Position numbers and translations under genes: made by a program. Shown one piece after another: positions 35,716 through 44,546 of a DNA stretch of 64,000 nucleotides. How positions within the stretch are numbered: the first letter of the stretch is position 1; every line of letters begins with the position of its first letter. The DNA is from Paracoccaceae bacterium (GTDB taxonomy: Bacteria; Pseudomonadota; Alphaproteobacteria; Rhodobacterales; Rhodobacteraceae): NCBI GenBank assembly GCA_022823605.1, contig JAJEHS010000008.1:363004-427003 (forward strand), given 5' to 3'. The notes under the pieces were generated by a model. That model did no database searches, had not been told where the DNA came from, and saw nothing but the letters and a program-made list of their open reading frames with translations.

Positions 35716-36543
35716 TCAGGACCAACGAATTCTCTCCAAATCACCATCAAATTCGGCACTGCTGAAAGTTCCTCCCTGGAAATTATCCCCAATCGCATCA
35801 GGTCCGGTTTCCTTTTGGTTGGTCATGGCATGGACCACATGATCTTCAGCCTTGTGCTTTGGCCGATACCCAAGACGAAAGGCAGGTCCATTGTCCCAGA
35901 AACTCCTGTCATTCTGGGAACAGCCAAAAACGATTTCGTTGTGTAGATCGGGGTGTTCCACGCCAATTTGTATCAACTGAAACAGATCCTCGATATGTAT
36001 CCACATGGAAAGGCGTCGTAAATCCAAGGGTTTATCTGCAACATTACCGATCCTGATTGATAAACACCTCATTCCATGCTTGTCGGCATAAAGGGAACAT
36101 AAGGCCTCACCAAAGGCCTTGGAGAGCCCATAACGGGAATCAGGCCTGACCTTGGAATCAACACAAATACGTCGATTACGGGAATACATTCCGATGGCAT
36201 GGTTGGAAGAGGCAAAGACCAAACGCTCTACACCAGCCTGGTGTGCTGCTTCCATCAAGGTAAACATACCCTGTATGTTGCAGTGATTTACCGTATCCCA
36301 ATCACCCTCAACCGATTGTCCACCCAGATGAACAATGGCATCCACGCCCTTGCAGATATCATCCATGGCATTCTTATCCACGAGATCACCTTTTTGAAAT
36401 GATTCTCTATCTGCAAGATCGGTAATTTCCTGCAAATCGCTAAGAATGATACGCGAATAACGTGATAAGAGGAGAGGGCGGAGCCGGGTTCCGATATCAC
36501 CTGCTGCACCAGTTAGCAAAACGGTTTTGTTAATTTCGGTCAA
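35716..36543 (-). CDS. NAD-dependent uronate dehydrogenase-like epimerase-family protein
   Basis: A 275-residue extended short-chain dehydrogenase. The NAD loop is LLTGAAGDIGTRL and the catalytic YxxxK is in RYGLSKAFGEAL. FASSNHAIGMY, IRIGNV, FGCSQNDRSFWDN and a C-terminal FQGGTF match uronate dehydrogenase, which oxidises galacturonate or glucuronate to the aldarolactone. No other uronate gene is adjacent, so the substrate is inferred from family resemblance only. Confidence 0.8.
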   Translation of the reverse strand: MTEINKTVLLTGAAGDIGTRLRPLLLSRYSRIILSDLQEITDLADRESFQKGDLVDKNAMDDICKGVDAIVHLGGQSVEGDWDTVNHCNIQGMFTLMEAAHQAGVERLVFASSNHAIGMYSRNRRICVDSKVRPDSRYGLSKAFGEALCSLYADKHGMRCLSIRIGNVADKPLDLRRLSMWIHIEDLFQLIQIGVEHPDLHNEIVFGCSQNDRSFWDNGPAFRLGYRPKHKAEDHVVHAMTNQKETGPDAIGDNFQGGTFSSAEFDGDLERIRWS

Positions 36544-36601
36544 AATCTACCCTTTCTGAATTGTTGATCATTGATCAAATGATATATCCGTAATCTTGTC
36601 A

Positions 36602-38128
36602 TCAATTTGTTAGTATGTAAACTCCCAGGATTGAAGCAAGGATACCGATCAGAATGCCTACGAACACACTTTTTGTTTCAAAGAAGGATGAGTTAGGTTC
36701 AACTGATTCAAGATTGTTTGAAATTTTATTCAGTAGTTCAGGAAGCTGTGGGGGTATATTTGAAAGTATCTTGATTGTTTTCATGGTATCTTTGAATACT
36801 GCTACCGGCCCGACATGTTTGCGGATGTAGTCTTCAACAACGGGCTTTGACGCGTCCCACATGTTAAGTTTTGGATTCAAGCTTCGTGCAACGCCTTCGA
36901 TGACAACCATTGTCCTTTGCAGCAAGATCAACTCGGTACGTGTTTCCATTCCAAATCGCTCGGTTACCTCAAAAAGGTGACTCAATAATCGGCCCATGGA
37001 AATATGGCTGGCATCCATGCCCAGAATGGGTTCGGTTACAGATCTCAAGGCCTGGGCAAAATCATCCAGATCCTGATCTGGTGGCACATAACCTGCTTCA
37101 AAATGCACTTCGGCTACCCTGTGATAATCCTGACTGATGAAACCATAGAGTATTTCAGCATAGACTCTTCTGGTATAGGTGTTGATTCTACCCATGATAC
37201 CAAAATCTAGGGTAATGATTTCACCCAACTTGTTAACCTTTAGGTTTCCAGGATGCTGATCGGCATGGAAAAAACCATCTCTGAGTGCCTGCTGGAGGAA
37301 AAGCTGGATTAACCTTGTCGATAATGATTCAAGGTCATGGCCGGCATTTCTCAATTCTTCAATGTCGTTGATATTTATCCCCTCGGCCCAGTCCATGGTA
37401 ACGACATGCTTGCTTGAAAGTTCCCAATGAATCTTGGGGACGATAATTCCTTCATCATCTTTGGTGGTGGAAGCAAATTCATCAGCGGCAGAAGCTTCCA
37501 AGCGTAAATCCAATTCTCTTAATACAACCCCTTCAAAATGTTCAACAACCGCATGAGGCCTTAACCTTCGGGAAGCTGGTGAAAGTGATTTAATCAACCA
37601 GGCGGCAAGGTAAAATGCATCCACATCCCGTTGAAAGGCCCTCTCAACTTTGGGTCTCAGAACCTTGACTGCTACCGGCTTGCCCGAATCCCGCAGTATA
37701 GCCTTGTGTACCTGGGCAATGGATGCTGCAGCAATGGGTTCACTGAAATCGGAAAATATCTCATCTACTTTGACTCCAAGCTCGGATTCAATTGATTTTA
37801 TGGCAATTTTCCTTGGAAAAGGTGGTAATCCATCAAGCAGGACCTGAAGTTCCGCTGCCAATTCAACACCTACAATATCGGGCCTGGTCGAAAGAGTTTG
37901 ACCAAACTTGATATATGCAGGTCCCAACGCCGTCAGGGCTCTGGCTACCGGAGGGAGATCCTTGTTCCCCTTCAACCCGAAAGGCAGGAAGGGGATTCCC
38001 AGAAAGCGGGCCAGGAATCTTAAATTTGGATGGATGTCCAGAAAATTCAAAGCAATTGTCATTGCTCCTGTTCTCTGGAATGTCGCACCTGTCCTTATCA
38101 GACGAAATATCTTATGCGGACCACGCAT
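36602..38128 (-). CDS. ubiB: Ubiquinone biosynthesis ATPase/kinase-like UbiB
   Basis: A 508-residue atypical kinase-like protein (ABC1/ADCK family) needed for ubiquinone synthesis or its control. The KxGQ segment is AYIKFGQTLSTRPD. PVAVKVLRP, FFHADQHPGNLKV and ITLDFGIMGRI are the nucleotide-site motifs, and two C-terminal hydrophobic stretches (VFVGILIGILASILGVYIL) anchor it in the membrane. It starts 3 bp after ubiE. Confidence 0.95.
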   Translation of the reverse strand: MRGPHKIFRLIRTGATFQRTGAMTIALNFLDIHPNLRFLARFLGIPFLPFGLKGNKDLPPVARALTALGPAYIKFGQTLSTRPDIVGVELAAELQVLLDGLPPFPRKIAIKSIESELGVKVDEIFSDFSEPIAAASIAQVHKAILRDSGKPVAVKVLRPKVERAFQRDVDAFYLAAWLIKSLSPASRRLRPHAVVEHFEGVVLRELDLRLEASAADEFASTTKDDEGIIVPKIHWELSSKHVVTMDWAEGININDIEELRNAGHDLESLSTRLIQLFLQQALRDGFFHADQHPGNLKVNKLGEIITLDFGIMGRINTYTRRVYAEILYGFISQDYHRVAEVHFEAGYVPPDQDLDDFAQALRSVTEPILGMDASHISMGRLLSHLFEVTERFGMETRTELILLQRTMVVIEGVARSLNPKLNMWDASKPVVEDYIRKHVGPVAVFKDTMKTIKILSNIPPQLPELLNKISNNLESVEPNSSFFETKSVFVGILIGILASILGVYILTN

Positions 38129-38131
38129 GGA

Positions 38132-38887
38132 CTAGATTTTCCATCCCGAGTGAATGGCTACGACCCCGAAGGATAGATTGCGGTAACGGATATTTTCAAA
38201 TCCGGTTTCTGCCATCAATTCCTTCAATTCTTCCTGTCCCGGAAACTTTCTGATGCTTTCAACCAAATACTGATAACTGTCCACGTCGCTTGCAATAATA
38301 CCCCCCAACTTGGGAATTACCTTGAAAGAATAGCTGTCATAGAGTTGTCTGAGACTTTCATTGGGCACATTGCTGAATTCGAGAACGAGCAGTCTGCCGC
38401 CCAACTTCAATACCCGGTAGATTTCCTTCAAGGCATTAGTGTAATTGCGAAAATTGCGTAGCCCAAAACCGATGGTGCAATAATCAAACTGGTTGTCCTT
38501 GAAGGGAAGTTGCAATCCGTCACCAACAATCCATGAAACAGGCTGGTTGGTACTACCAAGACCAATTTTATTTCTGCCCTCAAAAATCATGTCCGGTGTC
38601 AGGTCCACAACATGGACATCTACTCCAGCATTGCGTTTAAGAATCCTCTTCGCAATATCACCAGTACCCCCGGCCAAATCAAGGCAACTGGTTTTATCCT
38701 TTGGTGCCATCCAGTCGACCAAAGCATCCTTCCACACCCGGTGAATGCCGAAGGACATGGTATCATTCATGATATCATATTTTGATGAAACACTGGAAAA
38801 GACCTCTTTGACCAGTCCGGTTTTTTCTTGCTCGGTTACCGTTCGGTATCCAAAACTTGTATTATCCTGATGGGTATTTTCGATCAT
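38132..38887 (-). CDS. ubiE: Demethylmenaquinone/2-methoxy-6-polyprenyl-1,4-benzoquinol methylase
   Basis: A 251-residue C-methyltransferase of ubiquinone synthesis. Motifs: KYDIMNDTMSFGIHRVWKD, SAM loop LDLAGGTGDIAKRI, IGFGLRNFRNYTNAL and LEFSNVPNESL. It is operonic with ubiB. In many alphaproteobacteria it is divergent from mutM directly; here the thiamine transporter operon lies between. Confidence 0.96.
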   Translation of the reverse strand: MIENTHQDNTSFGYRTVTEQEKTGLVKEVFSSVSSKYDIMNDTMSFGIHRVWKDALVDWMAPKDKTSCLDLAGGTGDIAKRILKRNAGVDVHVVDLTPDMIFEGRNKIGLGSTNQPVSWIVGDGLQLPFKDNQFDYCTIGFGLRNFRNYTNALKEIYRVLKLGGRLLVLEFSNVPNESLRQLYDSYSFKVIPKLGGIIASDVDSYQYLVESIRKFPGQEELKELMAETGFENIRYRNLSFGVVAIHSGWKI

Positions 38888-39075
38888 GAAGTATTTTTTT
38901 TGATGATTGGTTTGAATATAGGATTAGTAGCGATTTTTACCAATCATTTACCATCCTTTGGATTTCTTGCAAGGGTTAGATTGTCTGGAATTGATGTTCA
39001 ATTTCCTTACCCGGCGGAACAAAACCGGATATTTCAGTTGATTTTGACAACAGATTGAACTATATTACCGATAGT

Positions 39076-39162
39076 TCTCTCGGGGAGCCATCTGGCTGAG
39101 AGGTATCATGTACCGACCCGTTGAACCTGATCCGGTTAATACCGGCGTAGGGATTGAGGAGC
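39076..39162 (+). ncRNA. TPP riboswitch (THI element)
   Basis: The aptamer is recognisable from CGGGGAGCC, GGCTGAGAGG, then CCCGTTGAACCTGATCCGG and TAATACCGGCGTAGGGA, all in consensus order and spacing. It precedes thiB by about 55 bp and should repress the transporter when thiamine pyrophosphate is abundant. Confidence 0.95.
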
Positions 39163-39215
39163 TCATTAAACCCCACCCTTCCTTGATACTGCGCCACAGA
39201 CAAAAGAGTTGTTTT

Positions 39216-40202
39216 ATGTTGCGTAAATTTTTTATTCCCATTTCATTCCTGATGTTTGCCTGTACTCTCAGGGCTGAAACCCTTACCATTTATACCTATG
39301 ATTCCTTTACCAGTGATTGGGGGCCAGGGCCCATGATAACCGAAGCCTTCGAGCAGGAATGCAATTGCGAAATCGAATGGCGCTCAGGGGTTGATGCTGC
39401 GGCGCTTCTTTCATTGTTGAAACTCGAAGGAGAAAATTCCAAGGCAGATGTCATTCTCGGTCTGGATACCAACCTCATGGCCGAAGCTGTTGGCAGTGGT
39501 CTTGTCTCACCTCATGGTATTGATGCAAACTACACCCTGCCAATGGATTGGGATGATCCCCATTTTGTACCTTACGATTATGGGTATTTTGCCCTGATGT
39601 ATGATAGTGAAGCCTTACCCAATCCTCCAAAAAGCATGGAAGAATTGGTAGCAGGTGGTACCGAAAAGGATTTGATTATCCAGGATCCCAGAACCAGTTC
39701 ACCTGGTTTGGGCTTTGTCTTTTGGCTCAGAAGTCTTTATGGTGAAGATACACCCGAAGCCTGGTCCAGATTGTCATCAAGAATCCTGACGGTGACACCG
39801 GGATGGGGTGAAGCCTATGGCATGTTCACGAACGGGGAAGCACCCATGGTAATGAGCTATACCACTTCCCAATCCTATCATGAGGTTGTTGAGGAGACTT
39901 CAAGGTACAAGGCATTGATTTTCCCCGAAGGCCATTACATGCAGGTTGAAGTAGCCGGGATAGGATCCTATTCGGATCAATCAGAGCTGGCGCGGGATTT
40001 CCTGGATTTCCTGGTTTCCGAAAAGGCCCAGCAATTCATTCCAACCACCAACTGGATGTATCCAGTCGTTGATGTTGGGGAATCTGTTCCCGAAGCGATG
40101 AAGGCCCTTGAGCAACCCGAAATTAATTTCCTGCTTGATCCACAGGAAGCCGATGAAGTCAGGGAAGTCTGGATTGCCGAGTGGTTGGCATCGATGAACT
40201 GA
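39216..40202 (+). CDS. thiB: Thiamine ABC transporter, periplasmic binding protein
   Basis: A 328-residue ThiB/TbpA-type binding protein with a signal peptide (KFFIPISFLMFACTLRA). Mature residues TLTIYTYDSFTSDWGPGP and NSKADVILGLDTNLM are family landmarks. An apparent earlier in-frame start at 39108 lies inside the riboswitch, so I use ATG 39216. First gene of thiBPQ under TPP control. Confidence 0.94.
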   Translation: MLRKFFIPISFLMFACTLRAETLTIYTYDSFTSDWGPGPMITEAFEQECNCEIEWRSGVDAAALLSLLKLEGENSKADVILGLDTNLMAEAVGSGLVSPHGIDANYTLPMDWDDPHFVPYDYGYFALMYDSEALPNPPKSMEELVAGGTEKDLIIQDPRTSSPGLGFVFWLRSLYGEDTPEAWSRLSSRILTVTPGWGEAYGMFTNGEAPMVMSYTTSQSYHEVVEETSRYKALIFPEGHYMQVEVAGIGSYSDQSELARDFLDFLVSEKAQQFIPTTNWMYPVVDVGESVPEAMKALEQPEINFLLDPQEADEVREVWIAEWLASMN

Positions 40203-40208
40203 TGATGC

Positions 40209-41807
40209 ATGGAGGGTTATAAACCATTAATCTGGCCAGGGTTGTTAGCCCTGGCCTTCACCCCAGGTATTGCGATTGTCGCAATAATCTACATGGCATG
40301 GCTATCCATCTGGAACCTGAATGCCCTGAGAATTGACAGCTATGTTCTGGAAGTCTTGGAATTCACCATCTACCAAGCCACCCTGTCTACCCTTTTCTCT
40401 CTGCTTTTTGCTCTGCCTGTCGCTAGGGCACTGGCACGAAGGACCGACTTCCCGGGTCGAGGCGTCATATTGAAATTATTTGGACTTCCGCTGGTCATAC
40501 CGGTTGTTGTTACAGTGTTTGGAATAACTGCCATCTGGGGACAAAACGGTCTGGTAAGTGAATTCCTCGAATATTTGGGTTTCAATGGGCTCAGCCCGCT
40601 TTATGGGCTGACGGGAATATTGATAGCGCATACTTTTTTCAATATGCCCCTGATGGTTCGTTTATTGCTCCCGATATGGGAATCAATACCTGGTGAGTAT
40701 TGGCGAATTGCAAGCATGACTGGCATGAATTCCCTGTCAATGTTCCGGTATATTGAACTCCCCAAGCTCAGGGATGGTTTGCCCGGCCTCGTGATCCTTG
40801 TTTTCCTCCTTTGCTTTACAAGTTTTACCATCGTGTTGATTTTGGGGGGTGGTCCACAATCAACAACCATCGAAGTTGCAATCTTCCACGAAGTCAGATC
40901 AAATTTCAATATCCCCAAGGCCATTCTCCTGGCCCTGATACAGGTTGGGATATGTCTCTGCGTCTCCTTGCTGTTATTGAAGTTTGCCCTTCTCCAGCCG
41001 GGCTCTGCCACTGAAAACCGGGCAAGTATTCGACCCGATATCATCTCGCCGCTCGGCAAGATCAATGATGCATTCTGGATTGCATTGGGCTGTTTGTGGG
41101 TAGGAGCCCCGATTGCGGGTATTATTGCCAAGGGTCTCCTTGGACCTGTCGTTCAGGTATTGGTCAATCAGGCCGTGTGGGAGGCAACCCTCAGAAGTCT
41201 GATGGTAGGATTTGGATCTGGTATGATTGCCGTCAGTTTGGGTTTGTTGCTATCCTCGACAACCAGGGATATTGCCGTAAGGTGGAACAACACCGGCTTG
41301 GCAAATCGTCTGGAACTGACCGGCAGTCAGGCTCTGATCGTATCACCCATAATCCTCGGTACGGGGCTGTTTGTAATCTTGAACCCTTTCATCCCGGTAT
41401 TCGAATACAATCTTTATCTTGCAACATTGATTAACGGATTTATTGCCGTACCCTTTGTCTTGAGATTGGTTAGTCCGGTATTGAGGGAAAATGTGGAAAA
41501 GCATGATGCGTTGTGCAATAGTTTGGGCCTGGGAGGTTGGAACAAAATCAGAATTGTGGAAATTCCACTGGCCAAGAAGGAAATCATTCTGGCCTTTGCC
41601 TTGACGACAGCCATGGCAACCGGGGATTTGACGTCCGTGGTATTCTTCAGTGCGGGAAGGGATCCAACCCTTGCCCTTATGTTGTATCAGGCCCTTGGAA
41701 ATTATCGGGTCAATGATTCTGCTGTCATGGCATTGCTGCTAATCGTGGTTTGTCTAATGGTGTTTGTAGTAATTGAAAGGTTAGGCAATGTCCTTCTCAG
41801 GTCTTGA
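40209..41807 (+). CDS. thiP: Thiamine ABC transporter permease
   Basis: A 532-residue fused permease with two membrane halves of about six helices each. Each half carries an EAA-type loop: ASMTGMNSLSMFRYIELPKL, and CNSLGLGGWNKIRIVEIPLA in the second half. The length matches ThiP. It lies 6 bp after thiB and overlaps thiQ by 20 bp. Confidence 0.93.
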   Translation: MEGYKPLIWPGLLALAFTPGIAIVAIIYMAWLSIWNLNALRIDSYVLEVLEFTIYQATLSTLFSLLFALPVARALARRTDFPGRGVILKLFGLPLVIPVVVTVFGITAIWGQNGLVSEFLEYLGFNGLSPLYGLTGILIAHTFFNMPLMVRLLLPIWESIPGEYWRIASMTGMNSLSMFRYIELPKLRDGLPGLVILVFLLCFTSFTIVLILGGGPQSTTIEVAIFHEVRSNFNIPKAILLALIQVGICLCVSLLLLKFALLQPGSATENRASIRPDIISPLGKINDAFWIALGCLWVGAPIAGIIAKGLLGPVVQVLVNQAVWEATLRSLMVGFGSGMIAVSLGLLLSSTTRDIAVRWNNTGLANRLELTGSQALIVSPIILGTGLFVILNPFIPVFEYNLYLATLINGFIAVPFVLRLVSPVLRENVEKHDALCNSLGLGGWNKIRIVEIPLAKKEIILAFALTTAMATGDLTSVVFFSAGRDPTLALMLYQALGNYRVNDSAVMALLLIVVCLMVFVVIERLGNVLLRS

Positions 41808-42513
41808 ATTGTCTGCGGTTGAGTTTGAACAGGGAGAGTGGGATCTGAATGTTTCCCTCAAATTGCCCAGTGGTACCCTCAATGGATTGATTGGGGCCAG
41901 CGGGGCCGGTAAAAGCACTCTCCTGTCCCTGATTGCAGGATTCCAGATTGTGCAGTCCGGGACAATCAAGTTCAATGACGAAACAATAACCAGATTACCG
42001 CCCTCGAAACGCCCGATATCCATTCTTTTTCAGGAACACAATCTGTTTTCCCACCTCACGGCGTTTCAAAATGTTCTGCTTGGCATCAACCCAAGCCTTA
42101 AAGTAACCGACATCACGGAACAAGAGGTATATTCAGCCCTTGATCAGGTGGGGTTGAAGTCCAAGGAACACAGAAACCCCAAGAATCTCTCCGGGGGTGA
42201 ACGCCAAAGGGTTGCGATTGCCCGAACACTTGTCATGAAGAGACCGGTATTGTTGCTGGACGAACCCTTTACAGCCCTTGGCCCTGCCCTCAGGTCAGAG
42301 ATGCTCAATCTGGTCAAGGACCTGAGTTTGGAGAAGGGGTTAACAGTATTAATGGTTTCCCATACTCCAGAGGACCTGGCTGGATTTGCTGAAAATTCAG
42401 CCTTCATGGACCAGGGTCGAATAATTTATTTCAAACCCACCCGGGAATTGCTTGACGGAAAAAACCTGCCCGAAATTACCAGATACCTGAAGTTTGAGGA
42501 AAACCAACAGTAG
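41788..42513 (+). CDS. thiQ: Thiamine ABC transporter ATP-binding protein
   Basis: A 241-residue ABC ATPase. Walker A is IGASGAGKSTLL, the signature LSGGERQRVAIA, and Walker B VLLLDEPFTALGP. SILFQEHNLFSHLT is the Q-loop region. It overlaps thiP and closes the riboswitch-controlled operon. Confidence 0.94.
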   Translation: MSFSGLELSAVEFEQGEWDLNVSLKLPSGTLNGLIGASGAGKSTLLSLIAGFQIVQSGTIKFNDETITRLPPSKRPISILFQEHNLFSHLTAFQNVLLGINPSLKVTDITEQEVYSALDQVGLKSKEHRNPKNLSGGERQRVAIARTLVMKRPVLLLDEPFTALGPALRSEMLNLVKDLSLEKGLTVLMVSHTPEDLAGFAENSAFMDQGRIIYFKPTRELLDGKNLPEITRYLKFEENQQ

Positions 42514-42557
42514 GTTCCTACATTGAATCACAACCCAAAGAAAACAACAGGAGTAAA

Positions 42558-42586
42558 TAGGCCAATTTAAAACAAATTTTGGCCTA
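42558..42586. terminator. Hairpin between thiQ and mutM
   Basis: TAGGCCAA (42558-42565) pairs with TTGGCCTA (42579-42586), and part of the loop can pair too. No clear T-run follows, so this is at best a weak terminator. TTGACA at 42596-42601 may be the -35 of a mutM promoter. Confidence 0.4.
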
Positions 42587-42700
42587 ATGGTTTAATTGAC
42601 ATACCCTTAATTGAATTGATTACACGTGTTCACAATATCATGGTGGGTATGGGACAATTTTTGACCATTCAAACATTTGAAATCTAGGGGAATATCAAAT

Positions 42701-43549
42701 ATGCCCGAACTTCCTGAGGTAGAAACCGTACGCAAGGGTTTACAACAGTTTATGGAGGGTCAATCCATAGGTAAGGTTGAGGTATTTACCTCAAAGTTAA
42801 GGTGGAAACTGCCAGAATCATTTGAAAAAAACTTGAGCAACCAGACAATTACCACAATAGCCAGAAGGGGAAAATATCTCATTCTGGAGGTCTCAAATGG
42901 ACATTGCCTCATAGTTCACCTTGGCATGACCGGCAGTTTTGCAATTTTCTCTACCAATGGGTTTCCGAAATATGACAATAGTAGGAAGGACAAGCATGAT
43001 CATGTGGTTTTTCATTTGGGGAATGGAACAGTAATAGCCTACAATGATCCCAGGAAATTCGGTATGATGGACCTGATACCAGAATCCAAATTGAGCATTT
43101 ATCCACCTCTAAAAACACTTGGTGTGGAACCGTTGGGAAACGGATTTGATGAAAAATATCTTAAATATCACCTCGATAGGAGATCGTCTCCTGTCAAAAA
43201 CTTTCTACTGGATCAGAAGGTTATTGCCGGTATTGGTAATATCTATGCCAGCGAAGCACTCTGGAGAGCAGGGATTTCTCCACGTAGAAAAGCAAACAGG
43301 ATTTCCCAAAAAAAGGCCGGTTTGCTTGTAACAGCCATTCGTGATGTCTTGAATGATGCCATCAAATCAGGTGGTTCTACCTTGAGGAATTACCGTAGTG
43401 TTGCAGGGAATCTGGGGTATTTTCAACATCAATTCCGTGTCTATGATCAGGAAGGTGAACCATGTAGTAATGAAAATTGTGATGGTCAGATAAATCGGAT
43501 TGTTCAGACGGGAAGATCAACTTTTTATTGCCCCTCCTGTCAAAAGTAG
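42701..43549 (+). CDS. mutM: Formamidopyrimidine-DNA glycosylase
   Basis: A 282-residue base-excision enzyme removing 8-oxoguanine and formamidopyrimidines. The start is ATG 42701, so Pro2 of MPELPEVETV is the catalytic residue; a GGGG box precedes it. The helix-two-turn-helix is VIAGIGNIYASEALW and the zinc finger is C-x4-C near VYDQEGEPCSNENC and TFYCPSC. Length and motifs are normal. Confidence 0.97.
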   Translation: MPELPEVETVRKGLQQFMEGQSIGKVEVFTSKLRWKLPESFEKNLSNQTITTIARRGKYLILEVSNGHCLIVHLGMTGSFAIFSTNGFPKYDNSRKDKHDHVVFHLGNGTVIAYNDPRKFGMMDLIPESKLSIYPPLKTLGVEPLGNGFDEKYLKYHLDRRSSPVKNFLLDQKVIAGIGNIYASEALWRAGISPRRKANRISQKKAGLLVTAIRDVLNDAIKSGGSTLRNYRSVAGNLGYFQHQFRVYDQEGEPCSNENCDGQINRIVQTGRSTFYCPSCQK

Positions 43550-43631
43550 TCAGATCAGGATTATATGTAATTGAGATTGCTTTCGGACCCATGAATTTCA
43601 GGGGTTTATTGGATATTTGGAGATATGAATT

Positions 43632-44405
43632 ATGGCATATGAAAACATCATTGTTGAAACCAGGGGAAAGGTGGGAGTAATTTCCCTCTCTGCCGGTAAA
43701 CTGAATCCATTGAGCAAGCAGTTGCTGCGGGAATTGATGGATGCCATGAAAACCTTCGAGGCGGATGACAATATACTTTGCATTGTTATCTTCGGTAACG
43801 ATGAGGTCTTTTGTGCTGGTGCGAATATCAAGGAATTCGCCAGTGAAAATTTCGTTGACATGTTTTCCCAGAATAGATTTGGTGAAGAAACGGAAGCTTT
43901 CCGCAATTGTCGCAAGCCGATCATTGCTGGTGTCAACGGATATGCCCTTGGTGGTGGGTGCGAATTGGCCATGAATTGTGACATGATCGTAGCTGCTGAA
44001 TCTGCTCAATTTGGCCAGCCCGAAATCCTGCTTGGTCTTATGCCGGGGCTAGGGGGTTCACAACGTCTGACCAGGGCAATCGGTAAGGCCAAGTCGATGG
44101 AAATGCATCTGACCGGCAGGAGGATGAGTGCACGGGAAGCCGATCAGGCGGGATTGGTTTCCAAGGTCGTACCTGATGCCGATCTGAAAGAGGAAACCAT
44201 GGCAGTAGCCAATAAAATAACTGAACAGGCACCCTTGGCAGTCATGGCAATTAAGGAAGCCATCAATCAATCCGAGGAGCTACCATTAAGGGAAGGGCTG
44301 TTGCTTGAAAGAAGGTTGTTTCATGCATTGTTTGCAACCGAGGATAAAAATGAGGGTGTACAGGCCTTTATCGAAAAGCGAAAGGCTAATTTCACGGGAA
44401 AATGA
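43632..44405 (+). CDS. Enoyl-CoA hydratase/isomerase family protein
   Basis: A 257-residue crotonase. The oxyanion-hole segments are FCAGANIKEFA and NGYALGGGCELAMNCD. The catalytic Glu residues fit FGQPEILLGLMPGLGG and KSMEMHLTG. It most likely hydrates trans-2-enoyl-CoA in beta-oxidation, although the substrate range is open. It follows mutM by 82 bp, a neighbourhood common in alphaproteobacteria. Confidence 0.92.
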   Translation: MAYENIIVETRGKVGVISLSAGKLNPLSKQLLRELMDAMKTFEADDNILCIVIFGNDEVFCAGANIKEFASENFVDMFSQNRFGEETEAFRNCRKPIIAGVNGYALGGGCELAMNCDMIVAAESAQFGQPEILLGLMPGLGGSQRLTRAIGKAKSMEMHLTGRRMSAREADQAGLVSKVVPDADLKEETMAVANKITEQAPLAVMAIKEAINQSEELPLREGLLLERRLFHALFATEDKNEGVQAFIEKRKANFTGK

Positions 44406-44487
44406 TTTCTCGCGCATTTTTCGCAGACCAAGACCAAACCCTGTAGAAAATAAATTTGGATTTACCCGACTCTGATGTTATTTGTTG

Positions 44488-44514
44488 TGATGACTTCTTG
44501 AGTTGGAGTCATCA
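44488..44514. promoter_or_regulatory. Dyad upstream of copA
   Basis: TGATGACT and AGTCATCA form a perfect 8-bp dyad around TCTTGAGTTGG, 32 bp before the copA ATG. The size suits a dimeric regulator, possibly a copper sensor, but it does not match the CueR consensus exactly. Confidence 0.4.
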
Positions 44515-44546
44515 TTCGAATGGATAAAGATTGAAGTCCGGCCATT

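Noticed and set aside
39108..39215. Longer thiB start inside the riboswitch
   Set aside because: The segment is the TPP aptamer, and the signal peptide begins at ATG 39216.
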